Below are positions 8,804 to 17,422 of a stretch of DNA of 64,000 nt, piece after piece; within the stretch, counting starts at the first letter, position 1, and each line of letters starts with the position of its first letter. The notes beneath the pieces are model-generated. The model saw only the letters and a list, made by a program, of their open reading frames with translations, did no database searches and was not told the origin of the DNA. The stretch is from CAZJHX01 sp964545715 (GTDB lineage: Bacteria; Myxococcota_A; UBA9042; GCA-2863065). The translations under genes and the position numbers were made by a program. The stretch is from contig CAZJHX010000045.1 of NCBI GenBank assembly GCA_964545715.1, positions 4,508-68,507 on the forward strand, in the 5' to 3' direction.

Positions 8804-10348
8804 TTAGGCTTCTATAAAGGCCTCGACGGCTTCCAGTAGGTGGGCCGTCGCAAACGGTTTCCGAAGGAAGCGAGACCGGGCGTCGGCCAGCAGATCACCG
8901 TGCGCGGCGGTCTCGTCGCGACCCGACATGAAGATGATCGGCAGGTCTGCACGCTGCTCCCTGAGGCGACTTGCGAGCTCCACGCCGTCCAGATCGGGCA
9001 TCACGCTGTCGGTAATGAGCAGATCGATCGAATGCGCGCCGTATTTCTGGATGAGGTCCAGCGCCAGCCGCCCGTGTGAGGCCTCGACGACCTGCAGACC
9101 GCGCGCCTCCAGTGCTCTCGCCGCGAGCTTGCGGACCGAGACCGTGTCCTCCACCAGCATGACCGTCGGGGGGCCAACCACTTCGGCCGCGCCGGCACGC
9201 ACCCGCAGCGTGGCGGACGAGATCTCACGGTACGCGGGGATCAAGATCTGAATCGTGGTACCGCGCCCCAGAGCGCTGTCGATAGTGATCTGACCGCCGG
9301 TGTGGCTGACGACCCCGTAGGCGGTTGCGAGGCCGAGGCCCGAGACGGCCTGGTTCGTCTTGCTGGAGAAGAATGGCTCGAAGGCGCGCTCACGCGTGGT
9401 GTCATCCATGCCGACGCCGGTGTCGCTGACGAGCAGCTGCACATGATCGCCACCGCGCTGCCCCAGCTGCCCCTCCGGACACCTGGCGTTGGACGAGCGA
9501 ATGGTAAAGACGCCGCCGTCGGGCATCGCCTCGCGTGCGTTCTCCGCCAGACACTGGAACAGCTCGTCGAAGTGCGCGGGATCGGCCTTGATGGGCTGAA
9601 TGCCCGCCCCCAGGGCCAGCTCCAGCCGCACCTTCGGGCCCAACAGCCCCTGCAGTGCCGCGCGGGAGCGCTCGAGGCGCACGTTCAAGTCGATGATCTC
9701 CGGTCGCGCTGCGTCCGTGCGTGCAAACGTCAGCAGCTGGCTCGTAACCGCCGCGCCGCGCTCGCCGGCCTCCACGATCTCCTTCACATCGTCGCGCAGT
9801 GGGCTGCCGGGCGGCAGCTCCGTGAAGACCATCTCCCCCATGCCGAGCACGACCATCAGGATGTTGTTGAGCTCGTGTGCGATGCCGCGCGCCAGCCCGC
9901 CGATCGCCTCCAGCTTGTGAGAGTCCACGCTGGCGGCGCTCGCGCGTCGCGACTGAACACCCGCCCGGCGGCGCTCTATCGCGCGGCAAATGGTGCGCAC
10001 CAGCCGGGAGGTGCTCAGCTCGTCGGGCGCAAGCGCATCGGCCGCGCCGGCGCGCAGCAGGTCGAGTGCGTGCGCGTCATTTCGGGCAACAACGATGAGC
10101 GGCACCTCGGACCAGCCGGCCTCGGGCGCCTGTGACAAAAAGGTGAGTGCGTCCCCTCCGTCGACCAAACTGCCGATCAACACCGCGTCAAACGCCTCGC
10201 GCTCGAGCAGCGCCATCGAGGACTCAACGTCCGGGCTAACCACCACGGTCACCCCGGCGGGGCCCCCGTCCGGCAAAGCGGCGACCAGGGTTCGATCGGC
10301 GCTTCCGGCCTCGATCAGGAGCAGGCGATAGTGAGAGGTCGCGCTCAT
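8804..10348 (-). CDS. Hybrid sensor histidine kinase, REC*-HisKA-HATPase-REC
   Basis: A 514-residue soluble kinase. Residues 1-125 resemble a receiver fold (YRLLLIEAGSADRTLV; PLIVVARND), but the acceptor position reads AVLIGSLVDG, with no Asp, so this is probably a pseudo-receiver. HisKA follows at about 140-220 with the H-box ARGIAHELNNILMV. The ATPase domain at about 230-370 has N-box ECLAENAREAMPDGG, G1 DTGVGMDD and G2 GLGLATAYG. A complete C-terminal receiver spans about 393-514 (MLVEDTVSVRKL, TDSVMPDLDG, FMSGRD, RKPF). No sensory or transmembrane segment is visible, so the input may come through the N-terminal domain. Downstream on the same strand lie the GGDEF-EAL protein and the lone receiver. 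Confidence 0.92.
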   Translation of the reverse strand: MSATSHYRLLLIEAGSADRTLVAALPDGGPAGVTVVVSPDVESSMALLEREAFDAVLIGSLVDGGDALTFLSQAPEAGWSEVPLIVVARNDAHALDLLRAGAADALAPDELSTSRLVRTICRAIERRRAGVQSRRASAASVDSHKLEAIGGLARGIAHELNNILMVVLGMGEMVFTELPPGSPLRDDVKEIVEAGERGAAVTSQLLTFARTDAARPEIIDLNVRLERSRAALQGLLGPKVRLELALGAGIQPIKADPAHFDELFQCLAENAREAMPDGGVFTIRSSNARCPEGQLGQRGGDHVQLLVSDTGVGMDDTTRERAFEPFFSSKTNQAVSGLGLATAYGVVSHTGGQITIDSALGRGTTIQILIPAYREISSATLRVRAGAAEVVGPPTVMLVEDTVSVRKLAARALEARGLQVVEASHGRLALDLIQKYGAHSIDLLITDSVMPDLDGVELASRLREQRADLPIIFMSGRDETAAHGDLLADARSRFLRKPFATAHLLEAVEAFIEA

Positions 10349-10430
10349 TTGGTGGTGAACATCCGTGTTGTATTGGGCCGCATGCTAGCACCCGCAGTTG
10401 ACCTTTGATAGAGCAGAGGAGGGGGTGCAC

Positions 10431-11900
10431 GTGGCGAAACGCGTCGGGCTCGTAATCGGGCCGCTGGGGCTGGGACTGCTCATTTTGGTGGCTGAGGCCG
10501 GGTGGCTTGGACCGACAGGGCCGACGCCGGGCGCCGCAAAGGTCGCCGGGGTCGCCTTCATCATGGCGGCGTGGTGGGTGACCGAGGCGATCCCGATACC
10601 GGCTACATCCCTGATACCACTCGTACTTTTTCCGTTGCTCGGGGTCGCGCCGATGAGCGTCGTGGCCAAGGCGTATGCCGGACCGTTCATCCTGTTATTG
10701 ATGGGCGGCTTCATGGTCGCGCTGGCGCTGGAGAAGTGGGACCTGCACCGCCGTATCGCGCTGGGCGTGATCATTCGCGTCGGGACGAGGCCGCACCGCC
10801 TGATCCTGGGCTTCATGATCGCCGGTGCGATGCTCAGCATGTGGATCAGCAACACGGCCACGACGCTGATGATGCTGCCCATCGCGGCCGCCGTGATTCA
10901 GCGGATGAAGGACCGCCGAAACAACGCGGAGGACATGCGGGCCATGGGGGTCGGGCTGATGCTCGGCATCGCATACGCCTGCAATGCCGGCGGTCTCGGG
11001 ACTCCGATTGGGACGCCGCCGAACCTGATCTACCAGGGCCAGTTCGCCAAAGCCTTTCCGGACATCACGCCGCTGGGCTTTCTGGACTGGATGTTCATGG
11101 CATTGCCCATCGTCGTCATCATGATCGGGGCGATCTGGTGGGTGCTCACACGTGGGGTCAACAAGGTCTCCGACGACCTGGATGTGGGCGACAAGGACTC
11201 GATCGGCGCCGAGCTCCGCGGGATGGGCCGCCTGACGACACCGGAGCGACGCGTGCTGGCCATCTTTGTGGCGACCGCCCTGCTGTGGGTCTTTCGCAAG
11301 CCGATTCTGATCGGCGACCTGTCCATCGGCGGCTGGGCGCCCATGTTGGGGCTGGGCAAGCGCGTGGATGACGGTACGGTGGCGATCGGGGCCGCGATCG
11401 TCATGTTTCTGGTGCCCGCCGGCGCCGGCAAGCGCGGAGAAGCGCTGCTGGACTGGGAGACCGCGGTCAAAATCCCGTGGGGACTGCTTCTGCTGTTCGG
11501 GGGCGGTCTGGCGCTGGCCGCGGGCTTTCAGTCAACGGGTCTGAGCCGCTGGGTCGGTCACGGGCTGGCCGCGCTGGCCAAGATGCCGACCTGGGGGCTG
11601 GTGGCGACGGTCTGCCTATGCGTGACCTTCCTTACGGAGATCACCAGCAACACGGCCACGACGACGATCCTGATGCCGGTGCTTGCCGCAGTGTGCATCG
11701 AGCACGGCATCGACCCCGGTCACCTGATGCTGCCGGCCGCCTTGAGCGCCAGCTGCGCGTTCATGCTGCCGGTCGCAACGGCGCCAAACGCCATCGTGTT
11801 CGGCAGCGGGCTGGTCGAGATGAAGGACATGGTGCGCTGTGGCTTCGCGATCAACCTGATAGGGATCGCGGTGATCAGCGCCGTGCTGCTGATTCTGTAG
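10431..11900 (+). CDS. SLC13/DASS family sodium:anion (dicarboxylate) symporter
   Basis: Integral membrane transporter of about 489 residues and 11-12 helices. Both signature Ser-Asn-Thr hairpin motifs of the divalent anion:Na+ symporter family are present: SNTATTLMMLPIA at about residue 140 and TSNTATTTILMPVL at about 415, together with PIGTPPNLIY and LPVATAPNAIVFG. The substrate is probably a di- or tricarboxylate; sulfate or phosphate cannot be excluded. The start chosen is GTG 10431 because a perfect AGGAGG (10417-10422) lies 8 bases upstream; a longer frame from TTG 10398 would place that site inside the gene. It is transcribed divergently from the hybrid kinase. Confidence 0.9.
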   Translation: MAKRVGLVIGPLGLGLLILVAEAGWLGPTGPTPGAAKVAGVAFIMAAWWVTEAIPIPATSLIPLVLFPLLGVAPMSVVAKAYAGPFILLLMGGFMVALALEKWDLHRRIALGVIIRVGTRPHRLILGFMIAGAMLSMWISNTATTLMMLPIAAAVIQRMKDRRNNAEDMRAMGVGLMLGIAYACNAGGLGTPIGTPPNLIYQGQFAKAFPDITPLGFLDWMFMALPIVVIMIGAIWWVLTRGVNKVSDDLDVGDKDSIGAELRGMGRLTTPERRVLAIFVATALLWVFRKPILIGDLSIGGWAPMLGLGKRVDDGTVAIGAAIVMFLVPAGAGKRGEALLDWETAVKIPWGLLLLFGGGLALAAGFQSTGLSRWVGHGLAALAKMPTWGLVATVCLCVTFLTEITSNTATTTILMPVLAAVCIEHGIDPGHLMLPAALSASCAFMLPVATAPNAIVFGSGLVEMKDMVRCGFAINLIGIAVISAVLLIL

Positions 11901-11910
11901 CTACCCGCGC

Positions 11911-12636
11911 TTAGCGGTCGGATGCCAGGATCAGGAGCAAACGGAGGATGTGCACGAACAGGACCACAAAGTCTGTGAAGAGCGTGACGCTGGCCGCGAT
12001 GTGCTCGTCCATGGGGTACTCACGCATGATCTTCTGCGTGTTGTAGAGCACCCAGCCCGAGAAGAGCAGAACCACGCCGAAGGACACGGCCAGTGAGAAC
12101 CACGTGGCCTGGAAGAACCAGTTGACGATCGACAGGCCGATCAGGGCGACGGTGCCGACGACCAGCATGCCGCGCATCCACGAGAAGTCCTGCTTGGTGA
12201 AGAAGGCGTAGATGCTCAGTCCGCCGAAGACCCCCGCGGTCAGGCCGAACGCCTGATAGATGTAGGTCATGGTGCTGCCGGCGATCATGTCGCCCATCAG
12301 CATGGCCACAAGGATGATGTCGCTGATGACAAGGCCCGTGAACAGGCCGTAGGTCGCAAACGCGATCACGTTGACCACCGGGGTCTTGCGAACGGCCTGA
12401 ACGACGAAGGCCAGGCCCATCCAGCCGGCAAAAACGAGCAGGTGGCCCATAAGGCCCAGCCCCAGCATGCGGGCAGCGACGCCACTTTGGACAGAGGCAT
12501 AGGCGCCGACAGCGCATAGGACCAGGGCGCCGGTCATCCAGGCATAGACCTTCTTCAGGAAGGCCATGCGGTCGGTGACGGCGCCGGTTGATACGGATCG
12601 TGGATGTACGGTGGCGACGTTTTGCAGCTGTGCCAT
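11911..12636 (-). CDS. Bax inhibitor-1 / YccA family membrane protein
   Basis: A 241-residue protein with seven predicted helices, matching the BI-1 / YccA / YbhL family (bacterial TMBIM homologues, some of which conduct Ca2+). Typical segments are VYAWMTGALVLCAVGAYAS, VFAGWMGLAFVVQAVR, AFATYGLFTGLVIS and SGWVLYNTQKIM near the end, followed by a final hydrophobic helix (FVVLFVHILRLLLILASD). The ATG at 12636 is used because GGAGGAG sits 9 bases upstream; a frame reaching 12723 would add a non-homologous leader. The gene ends 10 bases from the convergent SLC13 gene and is divergent from murI. Its physiological role is unknown. Confidence 0.9.
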   Translation of the reverse strand: MAQLQNVATVHPRSVSTGAVTDRMAFLKKVYAWMTGALVLCAVGAYASVQSGVAARMLGLGLMGHLLVFAGWMGLAFVVQAVRKTPVVNVIAFATYGLFTGLVISDIILVAMLMGDMIAGSTMTYIYQAFGLTAGVFGGLSIYAFFTKQDFSWMRGMLVVGTVALIGLSIVNWFFQATWFSLAVSFGVVLLFSGWVLYNTQKIMREYPMDEHIAASVTLFTDFVVLFVHILRLLLILASDR

Positions 12637-12747
12637 GGTCGAGATCTCCTCCAAGTCGTTAGCAGAGCAACGAGCAGATGGGATGATAGACGTAAACCCG
12701 GGCACCCGCCACGCTATTTCCACTGGTTTCTGCTAGCGTGCTCCGCG

Positions 12748-13524
12748 ATGAGCGTCATCGGCGTCTTTGACTCGGGCATCGGCGGGCTGACTGTCGCCCG
12801 TGAGATCGCGGCGGCCAACCCGTCCTGCGATCTGGTTTATCTCGGCGATACCGCCCGCTTGCCCTACGGCGCCAAGTCCCCGGAGACGGTCACCCGCTAC
12901 GCCGTGCGGTGCGTCCGCTTTCTGGTGGAGGCTGGGATCGAGGTGCTGGTCGTGGCGTGCAACACAGCCAGCGCATGCGCTCTGCCGGCGCTCAAGCGGG
13001 AGTATCCGTCACTGGACATTCACGGCGTGGTCGACCCGGGTGCGAGGAGCGCGGTCGCGGCCACCCGGTCGGGCGCGATCGGAGTGATCGGGACCGAAGG
13101 CACCGTCAAGAGCGGCACGTACCCAGCGGCGATCAAAGCGCTGCGCCCCGACGCACAGGTGACGTCTCTGGCGTGCCCGCTGCTGGTGCCGCTGGCGGAG
13201 GTGGGCTGGCTCGACCACGAGGTGACGCGTCTGACGCTACGGACCTACCTTGTGCCGCTGGTCGACGGGACGGAGATCGACGTCCTGGTGCTCGGCTGCA
13301 CGCACTATCCGGTCTTGAAAACCGCCATCGGCGACGTGTTGGGCCCGGAGATCACCCTGGTGGACAGCGCTGAAGCCGTCACGGCGGACCTGGGCCCCCT
13401 GGCGGGTACCGGGCGACGTCGCTTCTGCGTCACCGACCTGCCGGAGCGATTCTATCGAACGGCGGAGACCTTCTGGCGCGAGCCGCTGGGCGACGTCGAG
13501 CACGTGGACATCACGACGGCGTGA
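12748..13524 (+). CDS. murI: Glutamate racemase
   Basis: Cofactor-independent racemase converting L-glutamate to D-glutamate for peptidoglycan. The 258-residue protein begins MSVIGVFDSGIGGLTV at ATG 12748. It contains the two catalytic cysteines in VACNTASACAL and LGCTHYPVL, the motif YLGDTARLPYG and the glycine-rich AIGVIGTEGTVKSGTY. The length fits the family. The 3' end overlaps the convergent membrane-enzyme gene by 14 bases. The open frame extends upstream to 12604, but that part runs antisense through the start of the BI-1 gene and is not homologous. Confidence 0.96.
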   Translation: MSVIGVFDSGIGGLTVAREIAAANPSCDLVYLGDTARLPYGAKSPETVTRYAVRCVRFLVEAGIEVLVVACNTASACALPALKREYPSLDIHGVVDPGARSAVAATRSGAIGVIGTEGTVKSGTYPAAIKALRPDAQVTSLACPLLVPLAEVGWLDHEVTRLTLRTYLVPLVDGTEIDVLVLGCTHYPVLKTAIGDVLGPEITLVDSAEAVTADLGPLAGTGRRRFCVTDLPERFYRTAETFWREPLGDVEHVDITTA

Positions 13525-14696
13525 CGGGCCTCGCGGCGCCAAGCGACGCCAGCAGCGCCACCCCGACCAGCAGCGCGTTGCAGGCCGAGAACAGGATCAG
13601 CGGCACGGCGTGCATCGTGAACCAGTGGTTGGAGATCTGATACTCAAAGCTGGCAAAGGCGCCCCAGGCCTCGATGGCGAACGCGCCTATCAGCGCCAGC
13701 ATCATCGTCTGCACACCGGCTGGGTCCCCGTTGGCCGCGCGGTTGTAGACGGCGCACGCCACCAGCACCAGCCACGGGCCGAGCCCCTGCACCATCAAGA
13801 ATAGAAAGCCCTGGCCCAGATCGATCGCGTCACGGGTGGCGGCAAACGCCACGGTCATGTCCAGCGCCGAAAACGAGAACGCATACCCCGCCTCGTAAAA
13901 GTACGACTGGTGCAGGAGCAGGGCGAAGCCCGCCATGACCGGGGTCGTCAACGAGGTGTTCCGCGTGCGTACGTCACTGGCCAGCCAGGCGACCAGGGCC
14001 ACACCCAGCATGACCAGCATGCGCGCGTCCACGGCCAGGGCACGGTAGGCGATCAGCCCGACCGCGATCACGACGTTGCGCGCCATCTTGGGATCACCGC
14101 GCAGCGCGACGGCCGCCGGGGGAGCCAGCAGGCCCACGAGGAGCAGCTTGATCATCCAGACGCTGCCGACGGCCTGATAGACGCCCGCCAGCACGCCAAG
14201 GACGCCAAGCGCGGCCCAGACGATGGCGGCATGTCGGCTGCGATCGCGGCGCCGGGCCTCGGCGGCCAGACCGATCAGCGCCAATGCGTACGCCACGTTG
14301 GCGGCGCCAAGCGGGTGCGAGTCCGCGCTGCGGTGGTCCAGCACGTCGCCCACCCCGTATGTAAAAGCCGCGTACGCGCCGACCAGAGCGGCCAGCACCC
14401 AGGCTACGCGTCGGCGATCTTGAGCGACCAACAGCGCACCGAGGACGCCTACGATCAGCATCGTGCGATACATCTCGCTGAGCGGTCCGTATGGCCAGCG
14501 CATGACGCTCTGCCCGACCATGAGCACCACGACCGCCCACGCGACCCAGACGACCCCGCGCGGGTCGGGCACCCGGCGTGCGACGACAACAGCGACTGCG
14601 GCGATGGCGGCGATGATGCCCGCGCGAGAGAGAAAGCCGCGCGGCGCGAAACCCCAAACCCCCAAAAACAGAAACCCCACACAAACCCACCCCACA
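13511..14696 (-). CDS. C-terminal membrane half of GPI-ethanolamine-phosphate-transferase-like enzyme
   Basis: This piece encodes about 375 residues of a polytopic membrane domain with ten or more hydrophobic helices (IIAAIAAVAVVVARR, AVVVLMVGQSVM, LIVGVLGALLVAQD, MARNVVIAVGLIAYRALA, LILFSACNALLVGVALLASL). It is almost certainly the second half of the gene whose N-terminal part starts at 16052. The frame enters from the gap through an A/C-only low-complexity stretch (about 14649-14696) that does not look like native sequence. The real coding part starts at or just before the PRG codons at 14644-14636, which are repeated in frame on the other side of the gap. PIG-O/N/G-type enzymes likewise place a multi-helix region after the catalytic domain. 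Confidence 0.7.
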
Positions 14697-14706
14697 NNNN
14701 NNNNNN
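14697..14706. other. Assembly gap (10 N)
   Basis: Ten undetermined bases join two contigs. The 11-mer GCCGCGCGGCG occurs on both sides (14636-14646 and 14709-14719). The 50 bases left of the gap are almost only A and C, unlike the rest of the window. Collapsing the two 11-mers removes 73 positions and restores one open frame across the junction, so the gap probably marks a mis-join rather than missing sequence. Confidence 0.9.
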
Positions 14707-16052
14707 ATGCCGCGCGGCGAGATCGCGATCTCGCCAAGCAGCTGAATCGACGGAAACTGCCAGCCATCAAAGAAGATCATCAGAAACGACAGGGCACACC
14801 AGGACGAAGCCCACACCGCCGGACGCGCAGCGGCGCTGGATCGGCCCGCGCCGAAGATCAGCGCGAACATCGCCAGCAGGCCGAGCGCCAACCCGGCCGG
14901 ACGCAGCCACCCGCGGCCCATGGTGTCGATCTCTGTGACCGCCGTCTCGAGCCGTGCCAGGTCGGCGTCCGCCGGCAGGGTCACGTCCACGCCGGCCTCG
15001 TCCGCATAGCGCTGCACATAACCGCGGCGGGTGGCCGTGTGGGCGTTGGTCAGCGCGCCAACCTGCTCCGGCGTCAGCGTCATCACATCAAAGGCAGCCG
15101 GCGTCTCCGCGGTGCGAGGCGCGCGCAGCCCAAACAGCGCGGTCACGGTGGCCGCGACGTTGTTCATCGGCTGAACGATGTCCCTGGCCGGCAGAATCCC
15201 GGGTCCGGCCCAGGCAAAGGGCGCGCGTCTGGCCTCCGGCTCGCCGCCGCCGTGGTTTCCGCGCAGGCTGCAGCCGTGATCGCTCATCAGCATCCAGGTC
15301 GCGTCCGGATGGGCGTCATAGAGCCGGCCGATCGCCGCGTCGATCGTCTGCAGCGACGTCCCGTAGTCGCTCAGCGAGCCGTCGTCCTTGCGGACCAGCG
15401 CGCCGCTCTGGTGAGCCGCCTTGTCGGAGCTTGTGACGTGGATGACGACCAGCTTGTGGGCCGGGTCTGCGAGCGCCTGCTCCGCCGTGTCCAGGGTCTC
15501 GCGGTCATCGGTGGTGATGCCGCCGGGGGCGTATTGGTAAAACCCCTTGTCCTCAAACGACAGGGTCTTGAGGGCGTGCGCGCCGAAAAGCTGCGTCCAT
15601 GAGGCGTCCCCCAGCAGCGCGATGCCGTGATGGGCGCCGACGATGGAGAAGGCGCTCTCGTCCTCGAAGGTCTCGATCCCGAAGTTTTTCAGCGACCAGG
15701 AGATCGGCGGCGTCATGCCGGTCGCCATGGTCACGACGCTCATCGTCGTCAGCGTCATCTCCGTCGTCAGGTTGACCCCGGACGCCCCCGCGGCGGCCAC
15801 ACGGGCAAACGCGGGCATCACCGTGGCATCGGCAGCCGCATCCTCACGCAGCGAATCGATAATGACGATCACGACGCGCGACGCGGACGGCGAGACGACC
15901 GCAGTGGGCACGTCGTCACCCCGAGGCGGCAGCGGTCGCTCGGCCAGGTACCGCTCGTACATCAGCATGCCCAGCGCCAAAATGGCGCCGATCGTCACCA
16001 CGGTCAGTCCGACGATGCGGACGGCGCGGGCGCTGGTGGAGGTAAGGCTCAT
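14707..16052 (-). CDS. N-terminal catalytic half of alkaline-phosphatase-superfamily (PIG-O/N/G-like) phosphotransferase
   Basis: About 448 residues: an N-terminal membrane anchor (VGLTVVTIGAILALGMLMY), then an extracytoplasmic alkaline-phosphatase-superfamily domain. Metal and nucleophile motifs are visible: VIVIIDSLREDA, the Thr-rich segment EMTLTTMSVVTMATG, VTSSDKAAHQSG and LMSDHGCSLRGNHGGG. The SDHG...GNHGG pattern is typical of GPI ethanolamine-phosphate transferases and related type I phosphodiesterases. The domain is followed by membrane helices that continue across the gap into the piece at 13511-14696. Collapsed at the repeated GCCGCGCGGCG, the whole protein would be about 822 residues. 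Its substrate in a bacterium is unknown; phosphoethanolamine or glycerophosphate transfer to a glycolipid is a reasonable guess. It is divergent from the glycosyltransferase gene at 16085. Confidence 0.75.
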
Positions 16053-16084
16053 CGGCGCGGAATCATGCTACAGTCCGCCGCGCT

Positions 16085-17422
16085 TTGCCACGTTGGACGC
16101 TAACGGCAATCCTCTTGTGCGCCGCACTGGTGCGCGTGCTCTTGATCGGCCAGGAGTCTTACTGGTTCGACGAGATCTGGGCGGTCAAACAAGTGCGCGC
16201 ATCGGCCGGCGACCTGTTGGCGGACCTGGCCCGGGAGGACGTTCATCCCCCGCTCTACCCGCTGGTCTTGTGGGGGTGGGTGCGGCTGTTGGGCGAAGCA
16301 GAGTGGGCCACGCGGCTGCTGTCGGCCATCTTCAGCACCGGGGCCGTCGGCATGCTTTACCTGATCGGCCGTGATCTCTACGACCGCCACACTGGGCTGC
16401 TGGCAGCCGGTATTTTGGGCCTCAACGCTTACGCGGTGGCCTTCGGACAGGAGACGCGCGCCTACAGCATGATGCTCTTTTTGGGGCTGCTGGCGACGTG
16501 GCTGTTGATCCGATGGTGCGCTGAGCCCAAGTCGCGCCGCGCGATGGGGCTGTACATCGCGGCCGGCATTCCGCTGGCGTATGTGCACGTGTACGGCAGC
16601 TTTCTGTTGCTGGCGCACGGGCTCTATGCCCTGGCGTACGTGCCGGCGCTGCGCACCCGCATGATCGTCGCAGGGCTGGCGGTCGGCGCCGCGTTTGCGC
16701 CCTGGGTGCCCGTCATGTTGCGCCAGGTGGGACGCGTGCAGGAGGGCTTTTGGATCGCGCCCCTGGACTTCGTCGACCCGCTCAAGTGGCTGTGGCACTG
16801 GTCCGGGTACTCGATCCCGGGCACGATCGTGTTTGTCGCGCTGGTGATCCGCGGCATCCGGGAGCGCGCCGCGCCCAGAGCGCTGGTCTTGCTGTGGCTG
16901 ACGGTGCCGATCGCCGTACCGGTGGCGCTCTCCCTGCTGGGCGAGCCGATCTTCCACCATAAATACCCGATCGTGATCGTGGCCGCGCTGTGCCTGCTGG
17001 CGGCGCGCGGAATCTTGACCATCGAGCCACAGCGGCTGCGAATGGGGGCCCTGGCCGGGTTCGCCCTGCTCCTGATCGTGGTGCTGCCCACGCGCCTGTA
17101 CTTCAAGGTGCACAAAGAGCAGTACCGCGAGCTGGCCGCACTGGCCGTTTCGGAGGCTGACGCCGGCGTCGTGGTCTTCGGGGACGAGAGCGCCCGCCCC
17201 TACCTGACGTTTTATCTGCATGACGAGCGCGTGACGTGGCTGTCGGCCGACGACGATGTCACCGCGCTGGAGACAGCGGCTCGCGCGGCGCAAGGCAAGC
17301 TGGTCTACGTGCTGGTGCACCCCAAAACCAGCGACCGCGAGGCAGCCCTGGCCAAGCGCTGGGAGCGCACCGATGAGGTGGTTCTCAGAGAAGCGCGGGC
17401 GTTGAGATACCGCCTCCGTTGA
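16085..17422 (+). CDS. GT-C family (GT39/ArnT-like) membrane glycosyltransferase
   Basis: A 445-residue polytopic protein of the dolichyl-phosphate-mannose / ArnT superfamily, which uses polyprenyl-phosphate sugars on the outer face of the membrane. The first periplasmic loop has the family features: IGQESYWFDEIWAVKQ (catalytic-type acidic residue) and EDVHPPLYPLVL. Later come the conserved AFGQETRAYSMM and many hydrophobic helices; a soluble tail begins at about residue 340. The start appears to be TTG 16085 with no good ribosome site. The 3' end overlaps a second GT-C-like gene tail-to-tail by 38 bases. With the phosphotransferase next door it suggests glycolipid or surface glycan decoration. 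Confidence 0.8.
   Translation: MPRWTLTAILLCAALVRVLLIGQESYWFDEIWAVKQVRASAGDLLADLAREDVHPPLYPLVLWGWVRLLGEAEWATRLLSAIFSTGAVGMLYLIGRDLYDRHTGLLAAGILGLNAYAVAFGQETRAYSMMLFLGLLATWLLIRWCAEPKSRRAMGLYIAAGIPLAYVHVYGSFLLLAHGLYALAYVPALRTRMIVAGLAVGAAFAPWVPVMLRQVGRVQEGFWIAPLDFVDPLKWLWHWSGYSIPGTIVFVALVIRGIRERAAPRALVLLWLTVPIAVPVALSLLGEPIFHHKYPIVIVAALCLLAARGILTIEPQRLRMGALAGFALLLIVVLPTRLYFKVHKEQYRELAALAVSEADAGVVVFGDESARPYLTFYLHDERVTWLSADDDVTALETAARAAQGKLVYVLVHPKTSDREAALAKRWERTDEVVLREARALRYRLR

Noticed and set aside
12604..12747. N-terminal 48-residue extension of murI
   Set aside because: It overlaps the divergent BI-1 start and lacks racemase homology; ATG 12748 begins exactly at the conserved N-terminus.
14647..14696. 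Real low-complexity protein segment before the gap (WVCVGFLFLGVWGF)
   Set aside because: The bases are almost only A and C, abut the N run and break an otherwise seamless frame; an artefact is more likely.
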